This document shows positions 18,199 to 28,290 of a stretch of DNA of 64,000 bases, one piece after another. The DNA is from Echinicola jeungdonensis (GTDB taxonomy: Bacteria > Bacteroidota > Bacteroidia > Cytophagales > Cyclobacteriaceae): positions 2,583,001 through 2,647,000 of the forward strand of contig NZ_JAUFQT010000001.1 of assembly GCF_030409905.1 (NCBI RefSeq), read 5' to 3'. The notes beneath the pieces are model-generated. The model had not been told where the DNA came from. It saw only the letters and a list, made by a program, of their open reading frames with translations, and made no database searches. The number at the start of each line of letters is the position of its first letter. The first letter of the stretch is position 1. A program made the translations under genes and the position numbers.

Positions 18199-19413
18199 AT
18201 GAGTAAGAAAAACATACTTTTTATTTGTTTGGGTATCCTTCTCAGCGGGGTAGGCGGAACAGTTATGATCTTTATGACCGAACCCACAGCAAAACATGAA
18301 GGTACCTCCAAGGAAACAGCCATGCTGGTGGATGTGGTCCAGGTTGAAAGAGGAGATTTTTTTCCTACAATTAAAGCAACAGGAACGGTTCAACCCGTTG
18401 AGGATATCATGCTTAGTCCCAGGGTTAATGGTCAGGTTGTCCGCCGGTCTCCCGGTTTTTCTCCCGGCGGATTTGTAAAGAAGGGGCAGGTTTTGTTGCA
18501 GATAGATCCTTCGGATTACCAAAATGTACTGGAGCTCAGAAAAAGTGAGCTCAAACAAGCAGAAGCTGATTTGAGGATGGAAATGGGTAGGCAGCAGGTG
18601 GCCCAAATGGATTATGAACTTATAGGGGATTCACTTTCTCCAGAGAAAAAGGCTTTAGTCCTGAGACAACCACAATTGGAATCCATCAAGGCAGCTGTCC
18701 AATCGGCAAAAGCAGCAGTCAGTCAAGCCCAGCTTGATTTGGATAGAACCGCCATCAGAGCACCATTTGATGCTCATATTTTAAACCGGAATGTTACGGT
18801 GGGCTCTCAGGTTTCCTCAGGGGATAATTTGGGTAGATTAATCGGTGCAGAAAATTACTGGGTAGTAGTTACCGTGCCTGTTTCCCAACTTCAGTTGTTG
18901 ACTTTTCCTTCCAAGGAAAATGAAAAAGGGTCCAAGGTGAATATTGTTAACCGTTCGTCATGGAAAAAAGGCAGCCATCGTGAGGGGTACCTTTATAAAC
19001 GGATTGGAGCTTTGGATGATCAGACCCGGCTTGCAAGGGTATTGGTAATGGTGCCTGATCCATTGGCCCAGGAGATGGCCGATTCCTTGGGCAGGCCCCA
19101 ATTGATGGTAGGGGCTTTTGTGGAGGCCCAATTAATAGGGAATGAAATTGATGATGTTATCAGGGTGGACAGGGATTATATTCGGAATAACCAAACAGTC
19201 TGGGTAATGGAGGATGGAAAGCTTTCAATCCAACCTGTGGAAATCCTGTTTAGTGATGAACAATATGCCTATATCAATAAAGGGCTGAAAGATCAGGATA
19301 GGGTGGTCACCACTAATTTAAGTACGGTGGTGGATGGGGTTGGATTACGTCTAAAAGAAGACAGTGTTTCAACTTCTCAACCCGTAGGAGGTCCAAATAA
19401 CCAGGGAAATTAA
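18199..19413 (+). CDS. RND efflux periplasmic adaptor (membrane fusion protein)
   Basis: Periplasmic linker between the RND pump and the outer-membrane channel; 404 residues. An uncleaved or cleaved N-terminal membrane segment covers residues 5-30. The biotinyl-lipoyl-like halves are at about 55-95 (VQPVEDIMLSPRVNGQVV) and 185-215 (DLDRTAIRAPFDAHILNRNVTVGSQVSSG), flanking a coiled-coil hairpin. Beta-barrel and membrane-proximal domains follow. The C-terminus is Ser/Gln-rich. It ends exactly one base before the pump gene start, so the two are translationally linked. Confidence 0.94.
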   Translation: MSKKNILFICLGILLSGVGGTVMIFMTEPTAKHEGTSKETAMLVDVVQVERGDFFPTIKATGTVQPVEDIMLSPRVNGQVVRRSPGFSPGGFVKKGQVLLQIDPSDYQNVLELRKSELKQAEADLRMEMGRQQVAQMDYELIGDSLSPEKKALVLRQPQLESIKAAVQSAKAAVSQAQLDLDRTAIRAPFDAHILNRNVTVGSQVSSGDNLGRLIGAENYWVVVTVPVSQLQLLTFPSKENEKGSKVNIVNRSSWKKGSHREGYLYKRIGALDDQTRLARVLVMVPDPLAQEMADSLGRPQLMVGAFVEAQLIGNEIDDVIRVDRDYIRNNQTVWVMEDGKLSIQPVEILFSDEQYAYINKGLKDQDRVVTTNLSTVVDGVGLRLKEDSVSTSQPVGGPNNQGN

Positions 19414-22400
19414 ATGAGTCCATCAGAGGAAAATATCCATAAAAGCAAGGGGGGAATAGCCTATATGGCCCGCAATACAATTGCAGCCAATTTGTTAATG
19501 ATTATCCTTTTGGGCGGGGGGATTTGGACCATGTACAATATCCAAAAAGAAGTTTTTCCCCAATTCCAACTGGATATTGTCAATGTGAGGGTGGTTTACC
19601 CCGGTTCTGCCCCAGAGGAGGTTGAGCAGGGGATTTTGTTGCCTGTTGAAGAGGCAATCCGTGGAGTGCAGGGTATTAAAGAAATTACTTCCACAGCTGG
19701 GGAGGGCTATGGGAATGTCCAGATTGAACTCGTGGCAGGCACCAATAGGATGAAAGCCTTTCAGGATATTGATCAGGCTGTCAACCGGATCCGGACATTT
19801 CCAGATGATATTGAACAACCCGAAGTGAATCTTCAGGCCAGACAAATAGATGTTATGGAGTTGGGTTTGTACGGGGAGGCTGATATTTGGACCCTAAGGA
19901 AATTGGCAGAAAGGCTGCGGAACCGTTTACTAAATGAACCTGAAATAACACAAGTTGAAATCGGTAATGTTCCGGACTTTGTCACTCATGTGGAAATTCC
20001 TGAGCATAACCTTCGCCAGTATGGGTTGACCCTGGGGAGGGTAGCAGATATCCTTGCCGCTTCAAGTGAGGATATTCCTGCCGGGGCCCTGGAAACGCAG
20101 TCCGGAGAAATTCTCCTGAGAATGCAGGAACGTAAACAATGGGCAGAGGAATTTAGCGAAATTACCATTATTTCCTCCCCTTCTGGTGCCAGGGTTACCT
20201 TAGGGGAGCTGGCCAAAATTACTGATGGCTTTGAAGAGACTGGATTTCATGGTCAGTTCAATCAACAACATTCCGTTGAGCTGGAAATTTTTAGGATAGG
20301 CAAACAATCCCCATTGGAAATCGAATCCACCGTACAGGCTGTTTTGAAGGATGTTTCTCTTCCGCCAGGGATCAATTTGCGTATTGATAGCAATAGGGCA
20401 GAGGATTACCGGGAAAGGTTGTCTTTATTGACCGAAAATGGAGCCTTGGCCATAGTTATTGTATTGGTGATTTTAACCTTGTTTTTAGAGTATAGGCTAG
20501 CCTTTTGGGTGATGATGGGCATGGCCATTTCCTTTATTGGTGGGATTGTTTTTCTGCCTCTTATCGGTGTGAGCATCAATATGATTTCCATGTTTGGTTT
20601 TCTGGTGGTCTTGGGTATTGTGGTGGATGATGCTATTGTTGTTGGGGAAAATATTTATGAGTACCGGCAAAGGGGAATGGGATATCTGGATGCCGCTATT
20701 GCAGGTGCCCGGGATATTTCCAAGCCTGTTGTTTTTAGTATTCTTACTACCATTATTGCCTTTGTTCCGCTTTTGTTTATGCCTGGAGAAACCGGGAAAT
20801 TTTGGTGGCCTTTGCCTGCGGTAGTGATTATTGTTTTGATAGTTTCTTTATTGGAAGCCCTGTTTATCCTACCTGCCCATTTGGGCCATACTTCCAAAAA
20901 ATCAATTGTGAAATTAGGGGACAGGATTGAGGGATGGCAACAATCTTTTGCTAGAAAGTTTAATTCAGGGATAGATAAGTATTACAGACCATTTTTAGAA
21001 TTGTGCTTGAAATACAAGTACATCACCTTGTCCTCCGCATTGGCCCTTTTGTTAATTGTGGGGGGGTATGGATACAGTGACCATATGGGCATGATCATGA
21101 TGCCGGAGGTTTCTGCTGATGAAATAGAGGCAGGGGTGAGGTTACCGGTTGGAACTACCCCTGACCAGGCTGCCAGGGTAGCTGAGGAAATTACTAATTC
21201 CACCCAGCGGATGTTTGATAAGCATAACTTGTATGAAGTGGCAGAGGGAATCAAGACCAATGTCCGTGGCCAGAATTTTATTGATGTGGAAATTGTCATG
21301 AGGCCACCGGATGAACGAGATATGACCGCAGGCGATGTTATTGCCCTGTGGAGGGATGAAATTGGAGATATCGAGGGGGTAGATCAAATAACCTTTGAAG
21401 CCGAAAGGGGGCCAGGTGGCTACCAGCAGGATATCAGTGTGGACCTGAGCCATGCGGATATTGATGTTTTGGAAAGGGCCAGCACTGCTTTTTTTGAAAG
21501 AATGGATGCCTATGAAAATACCCGGGATATCAGTGATAATTATAACAAAGGAAAAACCCAATTTGACTTTAAACTGCTTCCCGAAGGTCGGAATCTTGGC
21601 CTGACTTCTTCCGAAGTGGGAAGGCAGGTGAGGGATGCTTTTTATGGGGCTTTGGCCATGCGGCAATTACGGGGGATGAATGAAATAGAAGTTCGAGTAA
21701 AACTGCCCAAAGAGGAAAGAAAAGATGTCAGGAATCTGGAAACCTTTCTCATTCGGACTCCGGAAGGAGTGGAGGTGCCTTTATTGGATGTGGTGGAAGT
21801 GGAACAGCAGGAGGCATTTACTTCCATTAACAGGAGAGATGGCAGAAGGGTGGTCAATGTCGGTATGGATGTGGAACCTTCTAATGCCGTTTCCAGGGTT
21901 TTGGCTTCTGTGCAAAATGAAGTGCTGCCTCAGTTAAGGGCTGATTTTCCTGGGATCACCTGGAGTTTTCAGGGAAGCCAGGCCGATATGCGGGAATCCA
22001 CCCAGTCCCTATGGGGTGGGTTTATGATGGCCATGTTGATCATTTATGCTTTGTTAGCGGTTGCATTTGGCAGTTATTGGCAGCCTGCCATCATCATGGC
22101 GGCGATACCATTTGGGATTGTGGGAGCAGTGATCGGCCATATTATATTGGGCTATGATCTTTCCATTGTCAGCCTTATGGGTGTAATTGCCCTTTCTGGG
22201 GTGGTGGTCAATGATTCTTTGATCATGGTGGATTATGCCAATAAAAACCGAGGAAGCCTTTCTGCTTTTGAAGCAATTCATGAAGCGGGCCTAAGACGTT
22301 TCAGACCAATAATGCTAACTACCTTGACCACTTTTGGGGGCTTGACGCCCATAATCATGGAAACTTCCAGACAGGCTTATTACCTTATTCCCATGGCCAT

Positions 22401-22524
22401 TTCACTTGGCTTTGGGATCGTATTTGCTACTTCTATTATTTTGGTGATTGTGCCTTGTCTGTACTTGATTTTAGAAGATGTAAAGGGGAAGGTTCAATCT
22501 AAAACAGAAGAATTCGTGAGGTAG
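19414..22524 (+). CDS. RND-family efflux pump (AcrB-like permease)
   Basis: Inner-membrane proton-driven transporter of 1036 residues, the usual RND size. Topology is one helix, a large periplasmic loop, six helices, a second loop and six helices. The proton-relay aspartates D405 and D406 sit in transmembrane helix 4 ([14 protein letters not shown]), matching the Asp pair of AcrB. The second half carries [25 protein letters not shown]. Phrases such as [14 protein letters not shown] and [13 protein letters not shown] are family signatures. The substrate range (drugs, dyes, bile-like compounds or cell products) cannot be read from sequence. It is the last gene of the operon, with about 350 bp of noncoding DNA before the polyketide cluster. 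Confidence 0.96.
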   Translation: MSPSEENIHKSKGGIAYMARNTIAANLLMIILLGGGIWTMYNIQKEVFPQFQLDIVNVRVVYPGSAPEEVEQGILLPVEEAIRGVQGIKEITSTAGEGYGNVQIELVAGTNRMKAFQDIDQAVNRIRTFPDDIEQPEVNLQARQIDVMELGLYGEADIWTLRKLAERLRNRLLNEPEITQVEIGNVPDFVTHVEIPEHNLRQYGLTLGRVADILAASSEDIPAGALETQSGEILLRMQERKQWAEEFSEITIISSPSGARVTLGELAKITDGFEETGFHGQFNQQHSVELEIFRIGKQSPLEIESTVQAVLKDVSLPPGINLRIDSNRAEDYRERLSLLTENGALAIVIVLVILTLFLEYRLAFWVMMGMAISFIGGIVFLPLIGVSINMISMFGFLVVLGIVVDDAIVVGENIYEYRQRGMGYLDAAIAGARDISKPVVFSILTTIIAFVPLLFMPGETGKFWWPLPAVVIIVLIVSLLEALFILPAHLGHTSKKSIVKLGDRIEGWQQSFARKFNSGIDKYYRPFLELCLKYKYITLSSALALLLIVGGYGYSDHMGMIMMPEVSADEIEAGVRLPVGTTPDQAARVAEEITNSTQRMFDKHNLYEVAEGIKTNVRGQNFIDVEIVMRPPDERDMTAGDVIALWRDEIGDIEGVDQITFEAERGPGGYQQDISVDLSHADIDVLERASTAFFERMDAYENTRDISDNYNKGKTQFDFKLLPEGRNLGLTSSEVGRQVRDAFYGALAMRQLRGMNEIEVRVKLPKEERKDVRNLETFLIRTPEGVEVPLLDVVEVEQQEAFTSINRRDGRRVVNVGMDVEPSNAVSRVLASVQNEVLPQLRADFPGITWSFQGSQADMRESTQSLWGGFMMAMLIIYALLAVAFGSYWQPAIIMAAIPFGIVGAVIGHIILGYDLSIVSLMGVIALSGVVVNDSLIMVDYANKNRGSLSAFEAIHEAGLRRFRPIMLTTLTTFGGLTPIIMETSRQAYYLIPMAISLGFGIVFATSIILVIVPCLYLILEDVKGKVQSKTEEFVR

Positions 22525-22728
22525 TGTATTGAGTTTCCCTGGTTCGCTTTTTACCCACCCTATCTGTTGAAATAGCCGAACCAAGACCAAGAATAGTTTC
22601 AAACTACTTTTGATAGGGCCTGCATTGTCAATCAAAATGAGGTATTAGTCCCATCCAAAACGAATCCCCAAAAGCCTATATTTTCATTTTAGGGGATAAA
22701 CGGAAAAACTTTTACAGATTGAAAATAG

Positions 22729-22746
22729 TAACTTATGAATAAGTTA
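22729..22746. promoter_or_regulatory. Operator-like palindrome
   Basis: Perfect inverted repeat TAACTTAT-GA-ATAAGTTA with 8-bp arms, 129 bp before the first cluster gene. This is the size and symmetry of a site for a dimeric repressor or activator. No regulator gene lies in the cluster. Confidence 0.55.
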
Positions 22747-22787
22747 TATTCATTACTAAAGTTTAAATAAACGATAGTACAAACAAA

Positions 22788-22803
22788 CATCTTTTAGAAG
22801 ATG
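22788..22803. promoter_or_regulatory. Second small inverted repeat upstream of the cluster
   Basis: CATCTT-TTAG-AAGATG, 6-bp arms, 72 bp before the first start codon. It may be an operator half or a leader hairpin. Confidence 0.35.
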
Positions 22804-22874
22804 AGTATTTACACGTTAAAAACCACAAATACATAATACTTAATATTGGTGTGGTTTATTATCAAGAAATATAA

Positions 22875-24005
22875 ATGACAAGCCAACAATTTGATGTGAT
22901 AATTATCGGTGGCGGATTAGCCGGATTAACTACCGCCATTCATCTGGCGCAAAATAATTTCAAGGTGCTTCTCATTGAAAAAAATAGTTTTCCCAAACAC
23001 AAGGTCTGTGGCGAATATGTATCAAATGAAGTTTTGCCCTATTTAGAATATTTAGGGTTCAACCCTTTTGAATTTGGGGCAAAACGCATCACAAATTTTG
23101 AACTTACTACACACAATAACAAAACCATCAACGCTGAATTACCGCTTGGTGGATTCGGAATGAGCCGCTACGAAATGGATTTTCAGCTATATAAATTGGC
23201 ATTAAAGCAAGGGGTTTCAGTAGTAAAGGATACTGTGGTCGATGTGGTATTTGAAAATGATTTTTTTCACATTCAAACAAAATCAAGTCAAAGCTTTGCT
23301 TCCAAAATTACAATTGGTGCTTTTGGAAAACGATCTAATTTAGATACTAAGCTTCAGCGTTCGTTTATCACCAAAAAATCACCATACTTGGGGGTAAAAG
23401 TTCATGTGTTAGGTGATTTTCCTGAAAATAAGGTGGCACTTCACAATTTCAAAGGTGGTTATTGTGGTGTATCCAAAGTTGAGAACGACCGTATTAATTT
23501 ATGTTATATCACGGACTATAAAGCATTTAAACGCTATAAGGACATTGATGACTTTCAAAATGATGTTATCTTTAAAAACCTTGCTATAAAGGAGATGTTT
23601 CAGAATTCAAATGCTGAATTCGATAAGCCATTGACAATCAGTCAAATTTCCTTTGCGACCAAAAACCCAATTGAAAATCATATGATAATGTGTGGTGATT
23701 CAGCAGGAATGATTCATCCCCTATGTGGAAACGGTATGGCTATGGCCATAAGAAGTGCACAATTGGCATCAGTTCTTATTATTGGCTATCTTCAAAATAA
23801 AATACATACACGAGGAGAATTAGAGCGAAAGTATACTAAAGTTTGGAGCAAAACTTTCAGCTTGAGATTAAAAGTCGGTCATGGCATTGCCTATCTATTC
23901 AGACAAGATTGGTTGGCACCAAAATTACTGGTAGTTTTAAGGAGCGTACCTTTTTTGATGCCGTTAATTATTAGAATGACACACGGAAAGCCCATGAAAG
24001 TTTAA
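22875..24005 (+). CDS. FAD-dependent oxidoreductase of the type III PKS operon
   Basis: Flavoprotein of 376 residues, related to the UbiH/geranylgeranyl-reductase group. The Rossmann FAD site IIIGGGLAGLTTAIHLA covers residues 9-25, with the acidic end of strand 2 at E35 (LLIEKN). CGEY at 45-48 is typical of the geranylgeranyl-reductase subgroup. The second FAD motif is G274-D275 (MCGDSAGMIHPLCGNGMAMA). By analogy with phenolic-lipid operons, where a flavin hydroxylase acts after a type III PKS, it probably oxidises the aromatic product to a quinone or hydroquinone. A reductase role on a prenyl or alkyl chain is the alternative. It shares one base with the next gene (TAATG) and is first in the operon. 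Confidence 0.85.
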   Translation: MTSQQFDVIIIGGGLAGLTTAIHLAQNNFKVLLIEKNSFPKHKVCGEYVSNEVLPYLEYLGFNPFEFGAKRITNFELTTHNNKTINAELPLGGFGMSRYEMDFQLYKLALKQGVSVVKDTVVDVVFENDFFHIQTKSSQSFASKITIGAFGKRSNLDTKLQRSFITKKSPYLGVKVHVLGDFPENKVALHNFKGGYCGVSKVENDRINLCYITDYKAFKRYKDIDDFQNDVIFKNLAIKEMFQNSNAEFDKPLTISQISFATKNPIENHMIMCGDSAGMIHPLCGNGMAMAIRSAQLASVLIIGYLQNKIHTRGELERKYTKVWSKTFSLRLKVGHGIAYLFRQDWLAPKLLVVLRSVPFLMPLIIRMTHGKPMKV

Positions 24006-24715
24006 TGAACTTATTTGTAGAAACCAAATACAGAAGCAATGCCACAGAGCTTATGGATGATTTTTCCATGAAGGGTGAATTACTACGAGATACGCTGGAT
24101 AAGCTGGGTAAAATAAATAAATGGCTTGGTGGAAATCATGTGACCTTGGAGGGCCTGCGCCAATTGCTCAAAAATCAACCCAAAGATAAGACTTATACTA
24201 TTGTAGATTTAGGTTGTGGACATGGCGATATATTAAGATTGATTGCAGATTATGGTAGAAAACATAAGTATTCGTTTAACCTAATTGGTATTGATGCGAA
24301 CCAAGACGCTATTGACTTTGCCGTGGAATTATCTGAAGATTATGATGAACTGTCATTTAAAAAGCTGGATGTTTTTTCCGAGGAATTTCAAACCTTAAAT
24401 TATGATATAGTGCTTTCAACCTTGTTTTTACATCATTTAAATCAAGATGAAATTAACACACTATTAAAAATGATAGGCTCAAAGGCGAAGCTAGGTGTTG
24501 TTATAAACGATTTGCATCGCAATAGAATGGCTTATGCATTATTTAAATTATTGGGCCTGGCGATTTTTAACCATATGATTGTACAAGATGGATTAACCTC
24601 TATTTTAAGGGCATTTAAGCGCGAAGAATTGGAAAACATTTCAAAGCAACTGAACCTTAGATCACAAATTTGTTGGAAATGGGCATTCCGCTACCAATGG
24701 CTAATTAAACCCTAA
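24005..24715 (+). CDS. Class I SAM methyltransferase of the type III PKS operon
   Basis: Cytoplasmic methyltransferase of 236 residues. SAM-binding motif I is IVDLGCGHGDILRL at 66-79, motif II has IGIDANQDAIDFA, and motif IV is DIVLSTLFLHHL. Such enzymes next to type III polyketide synthases methylate the phenolic ring carbon or oxygen, which is the expected role here (inference). The last stretch, ICWKWAFRYQWLI, is rich in aromatic residues and suits a hydrophobic substrate. It overlaps the upstream stop by one base, and the polyketide synthase starts immediately after its stop. Confidence 0.85.
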   Translation: MNLFVETKYRSNATELMDDFSMKGELLRDTLDKLGKINKWLGGNHVTLEGLRQLLKNQPKDKTYTIVDLGCGHGDILRLIADYGRKHKYSFNLIGIDANQDAIDFAVELSEDYDELSFKKLDVFSEEFQTLNYDIVLSTLFLHHLNQDEINTLLKMIGSKAKLGVVINDLHRNRMAYALFKLLGLAIFNHMIVQDGLTSILRAFKREELENISKQLNLRSQICWKWAFRYQWLIKP

Positions 24716-25768
24716 ATGGCAGTAAGAATAATATCGGTTGCAAAGCAACTTCCAAAATATACTAGAAAAACCAAAGATATTTTACCTTATGTAGAACTTT
24801 GGCTAGAAGGGCAAGAAGAACGTTTTAAGCGTAAGGTCCTCAAGATTTTCGAGAACGCAGCGGTTGATAAGCGTTATTCCATAATGGATGCTGATGAGGT
24901 GTTTTTAAAAACTTCATTTGAAGAAAAAAATGACATTTACACCCGAGAATCCATAAAACTGGCAGAAAAAAGCTTGCTGAAAGCTTTAGATAAAGCCAAT
25001 TTGGCGCCAAAAGACTTGGACTATATTATCACCGTGAGTTGCACAGGTATAATAATCCCCTCTTTAGATGCTTATTTAATCAATCGTTTAAAGTTGAAAC
25101 AGGATATTGTTCGTTTGCCAGTAACTGAAATGGGGTGTGCAGCTGGAATTTCAGGGATTTTATATGCAAAGAATTTTTTAAAAGCCAATCCTAACAAGCG
25201 GGCAGTTGTAATAGCAGTTGAGTCACCAACGGCAACCTTTCAACACGATGATTATTCAATGACCAATATTGTAAGTGCCGCTATATTTGGCGACGGTTGC
25301 GCTAGTGTTATTTTATCGTCTCGCGAAGATGAGGTTGGTCCAGAAATCAAGGACGAATCCATGTATCACTTCTATGATGCAGAACATATGATGGGATTTA
25401 AATTAAGGAATACGGGTTTGCAGATGGTTTTGGACCAAACAGTTCCACAGATTATTGAAGATCACTTTCCAAATATTATTCATCCTTTTTTAGAGAATAA
25501 TGGCTTAATAATTGAAGATATTCATCATTTAGTGTTCCATCCTGGAGGCAAAAAAATTGTCAAAACGGTTGAAGATCTATTCGGTGCTTTAGGCAAGAAT
25601 ATAGACGACACAAAAGAAGTTTTAAGACTATATGGCAATATGAGCAGTGCCACAGTGCTATATGTTTTAGAACGATTTATGGATAGAAAATTACCTAAAG
25701 GAGACAAAGGAATTATGCTAAGTTTTGGGCCAGGTTTTTCTGCTCAGAGAATACTATTAGAATGGTAA
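24716..25768 (+). CDS. Type III polyketide synthase (chalcone/stilbene synthase family)
   Basis: Homodimeric ketosynthase that extends an acyl starter with malonyl-CoA and cyclises the chain to a resorcinol, pyrone or related ring. The protein has 350 residues, the usual bacterial length. The catalytic triad is complete: C141 (TEMGCAAGISG), H275 (LVFHPGGKKI) and N308 (LYGNMSSAT). The C-terminal GFGPG-type loop reads LSFGPGFSAQRILLEW. The cluster context (ACP, PPTase and fatty-acid-type enzymes) suggests that the starter is an acyl chain made and delivered by the cluster's own ACP. Product type is inference: alkylresorcinol- or alkylpyrone-like, then methylated and oxidised by the two upstream gene products. 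Confidence 0.95.
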   Translation: MAVRIISVAKQLPKYTRKTKDILPYVELWLEGQEERFKRKVLKIFENAAVDKRYSIMDADEVFLKTSFEEKNDIYTRESIKLAEKSLLKALDKANLAPKDLDYIITVSCTGIIIPSLDAYLINRLKLKQDIVRLPVTEMGCAAGISGILYAKNFLKANPNKRAVVIAVESPTATFQHDDYSMTNIVSAAIFGDGCASVILSSREDEVGPEIKDESMYHFYDAEHMMGFKLRNTGLQMVLDQTVPQIIEDHFPNIIHPFLENNGLIIEDIHHLVFHPGGKKIVKTVEDLFGALGKNIDDTKEVLRLYGNMSSATVLYVLERFMDRKLPKGDKGIMLSFGPGFSAQRILLEW

Positions 25769-25769
25769 C

Positions 25770-26564
25770 ATGAAAGAATTCAAAGATAAAAATTATTGGG
25801 CTTTGGTACTTGGTGGCAGCAGTGGTCTAGGTTTGGCGACAGCAAAAAAATTGGCTAAACATGGAATGAATATTTGTATTGTACATCGCAATTCTAGAAT
25901 ACAAGAAGAAGCTATTTTAAAGGAATTTAAAATTGTAGCGCAAGAAGGAATACAATTCAAGGCGTTTAATAGTGACGCTTTTAAACATCAGAAAAGAGAG
26001 GCCATTATACAGGAATTGAAATCAATGTTAGGTGATGATCAAAAAATACGAACGATGGTTCATAGCGTCGCAAAGGGCAACCTAAAGCCAATGGTCTCAG
26101 ATGAAAAAACTGAACTGAATCATGATGATTTCACATTGACCATACAGGCCATGGGAATTAGTTTATATGACTGGACCAAATCAATTTTTGAGGCAAAATT
26201 GTTTGCAGAGGATGCCCGGATAGTAAGTTTTACAAGCGAAGGTAATTCTAAAGCTTGGCGGAGCTATGCGGCCATTTCAGCAGCCAAGGTAACCCTGGAA
26301 GCGATTACCAGAAATATTGCACACGAGTTTGCACCATATGGAATCAAGGCCAACTGTATTCAATCAGGTGTAACGGACACGGCGTCGTTACGAATGATTC
26401 CTGGTAGTGAACAGATTATTAAATATACATTAAAACGGAACCCAAATAAACGCTTAACCACCCCAGAGGACGTGGCTAACGTTGTCTATTTACTAACAAA
26501 GGACGAAGCCGCATGGATAACAGGAACAGTAATTCCGGTTGATGGAGGAGAACATTTGATTTAA
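25770..26564 (+). CDS. SDR enoyl-ACP reductase-like protein (FabI/FabL type active site)
   Basis: Short-chain dehydrogenase/reductase of 264 residues. The nucleotide-binding loop is LGGSSGLGLATAKKLA at 14-29. The active-site tyrosine and lysine are Y166 and K173 (SYAAISAAKVTLE). The spacing Y-x6-K is that of enoyl-ACP reductases such as FabI and FabL, not the Y-x3-K of ordinary ketoreductases. HSVAKGNLKP near residue 98 matches the HSIA segment of FabI-type enzymes. Role: saturating the acyl starter chain for the polyketide synthase. It starts one base after the PKS stop, and the dehydratase begins directly after it. Confidence 0.8.
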   Translation: MKEFKDKNYWALVLGGSSGLGLATAKKLAKHGMNICIVHRNSRIQEEAILKEFKIVAQEGIQFKAFNSDAFKHQKREAIIQELKSMLGDDQKIRTMVHSVAKGNLKPMVSDEKTELNHDDFTLTIQAMGISLYDWTKSIFEAKLFAEDARIVSFTSEGNSKAWRSYAAISAAKVTLEAITRNIAHEFAPYGIKANCIQSGVTDTASLRMIPGSEQIIKYTLKRNPNKRLTTPEDVANVVYLLTKDEAAWITGTVIPVDGGEHLI

Positions 26565-27002
26565 ATGAAAGCATCGGAAATCATAGCGTTATTACCATAT
26601 CAAGGTCCATTTTTATTTGTGGATGACATTGTTGCCGTTTCTGAAAAAAATATAACGGGGCACTATACGTTTAGAGATGATGAGTTTTTCTATCAAGGGC
26701 ATTTTAAAAATAAACCTGTTACCCCAGGTGTTATACTTACTGAATGCATGGCGCAGATTGGTTTGGTTTGTTTAGGCATTTACCTAATGAAAGCTGAATT
26801 AAAGAAGGTTCAAAAACCACAAATAGCCTTAACCTCGTATCAAATGGATTTTTATTTGCCGGTTTTTCCTGGCCAAAAAGTCAATGTGCATTCAGAGAAA
26901 GAAGTGTTTCGATTCAATAAATTAAAATGTAAAGTAAAAATGCTCACCGAAGACGGAGAGCTAGTAGCAAGAGGAGTAATTTCAGGAATGTTGAAAGTAT
27001 GA
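26565..27002 (+). CDS. FabZ-like 3-hydroxyacyl-ACP dehydratase
   Basis: Hot-dog-fold dehydratase of 145 residues that removes water from 3-hydroxyacyl-ACP. The catalytic pair is visible: H46 (YQGHFKNKPVTPGV) and E60 (ILTECMAQ). The PGV motif follows the His as in FabZ and FabA. The length fits the FabZ family. It overlaps the ketosynthase start by 4 bp (ATGA type), which indicates translational coupling. It acts between the ketosynthase and the enoyl reductase in chain elongation for the cluster product. Confidence 0.9.
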   Translation: MKASEIIALLPYQGPFLFVDDIVAVSEKNITGHYTFRDDEFFYQGHFKNKPVTPGVILTECMAQIGLVCLGIYLMKAELKKVQKPQIALTSYQMDFYLPVFPGQKVNVHSEKEVFRFNKLKCKVKMLTEDGELVARGVISGMLKV

Positions 27003-28273
27003 GTCATCGCGTTGTCATAACAGGACTAGGAGTCATAGCACCAAACGGTGTCGGTATTTCCCAATTCACGGAAGCGCTAAAAAATGGAACCTCGGGAATC
27101 ACATTTCATCAACAATTAAAAGACCTTAACTTTTCTTGCCAAATAGGTGGTGTTCCAAACATTACCGATGAATTACAATCAAAATATTTTACAGATTTAC
27201 AATTAAGGGGATTTAATAGCTCTGGAATATTATATGGTTTTATTGCAGGTATAGATGCTTGGAAAGATGCAGGATTTCAGGTGAACCCAAATAGCAAACT
27301 AGATTATGATACGGGACTCATTTTTGGAACGGGAACATCAGGTGTCGAAAAATTCAGGGAAGCAATTTACAAGCTCGATGATGGGAATGTAAGGCGTTTG
27401 GGCAGCACGGTTGTTTTACAGACCATGGCAAGTGGTATTAGTGCTTATTTAAATGGTATGCTTGGGTTGGGCAATCAGGTCACCACAAATTCCTCGGCAT
27501 GTACAACGGGCACTGAATCCGTTTTAATGGGATATGATCGGATTAAGAGCGGAAAGGCCAAACGTATGCTAGTGGGTAGTTGTAGCGATTACGGACCATA
27601 TGTTTGGGGAGGCTTTGATGCCATGCATGTTATGACATACAGATACAATGATAATCCAGAAAAAGGTTCGCGACCAATGAGTGCCTCAGCATCAGGTTTC
27701 GTTCCTGGAAGTGGCGCAGGAGCTTTGGTTTTGGAATCTTTGGAATCTGCATTGGAACGCGGTGCAAACATTTATGCTGAGGTTTTGGGAGGTGATGTTA
27801 ATTCTGGAGGCCAACGCCAAGGAGGTACGTTAACTGCGCCAAATCCGGAGGCCGTACAACGGTGTATAAGAAATGCCTTAAAGAATGCAGATGTAAGCTC
27901 AAGTAAAATAGATGCCATCAATGGACATCTTACGGCTACTTCCAAGGACGCTATAGAAATTGAAAATTGGACCAAGGCATTAGGAAGAAAACATCAGGAT
28001 TTCCCCCTTATCAATTCTACCAAATCATTGGTTGGTCATTGTTTGGCCGCTGCGGGATCTATAGAATGTGTTGCCAGTATCGTTCAACTGAAAGAGCAAT
28101 TTATAGCACCAAATATAAATTGCGAGGATCTGCACGATAACATAAAAGAATTAATAGATGTTTCCAGAGTACCAACGCAATCAATAGTTTGTAATCTTCA
28201 AGTTATTGCTAAAGCCAGTTTTGGTTTTGGTGATGTGAATGCTTGTGTTTTATTTAAGCGGTTTATACCGTAA
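26999..28273 (+). CDS. Beta-ketoacyl-ACP synthase (FabF/KS-like)
   Basis: Condensing enzyme of 424 residues. The triad is intact: C168 (TTNSSACTTGTES), H310 (INGHLTAT) and H347 (TKSLVGHCLAAAG). The conserved Lys K342 of KAS II is also there. The motif around H310 differs from the common NAHGTST, so it belongs to a specialised branch rather than housekeeping FabF. It should elongate the acyl chain on the cluster's ACP. No separate chain-length factor is present. It begins inside the dehydratase stop and ends 17 bp before the ACP gene. Confidence 0.93.
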   Translation: MSHRVVITGLGVIAPNGVGISQFTEALKNGTSGITFHQQLKDLNFSCQIGGVPNITDELQSKYFTDLQLRGFNSSGILYGFIAGIDAWKDAGFQVNPNSKLDYDTGLIFGTGTSGVEKFREAIYKLDDGNVRRLGSTVVLQTMASGISAYLNGMLGLGNQVTTNSSACTTGTESVLMGYDRIKSGKAKRMLVGSCSDYGPYVWGGFDAMHVMTYRYNDNPEKGSRPMSASASGFVPGSGAGALVLESLESALERGANIYAEVLGGDVNSGGQRQGGTLTAPNPEAVQRCIRNALKNADVSSSKIDAINGHLTATSKDAIEIENWTKALGRKHQDFPLINSTKSLVGHCLAAAGSIECVASIVQLKEQFIAPNINCEDLHDNIKELIDVSRVPTQSIVCNLQVIAKASFGFGDVNACVLFKRFIP

Positions 28274-28290
28274 CTTACTTTTCAAAAAAC

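Larger units (their letters stand above)
22525..22874. other. Noncoding control region ahead of the polyketide operon
   Basis: A 350-bp stretch with no gene. It contains two inverted repeats (22729-22746 and 22788-22803) and a loose GGTTCG...CGAACC pair near 22540-22585 that might help end efflux transcription. No consensus TAnnTTTG box is evident, so the promoter may need an activator. Confidence 0.5.
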
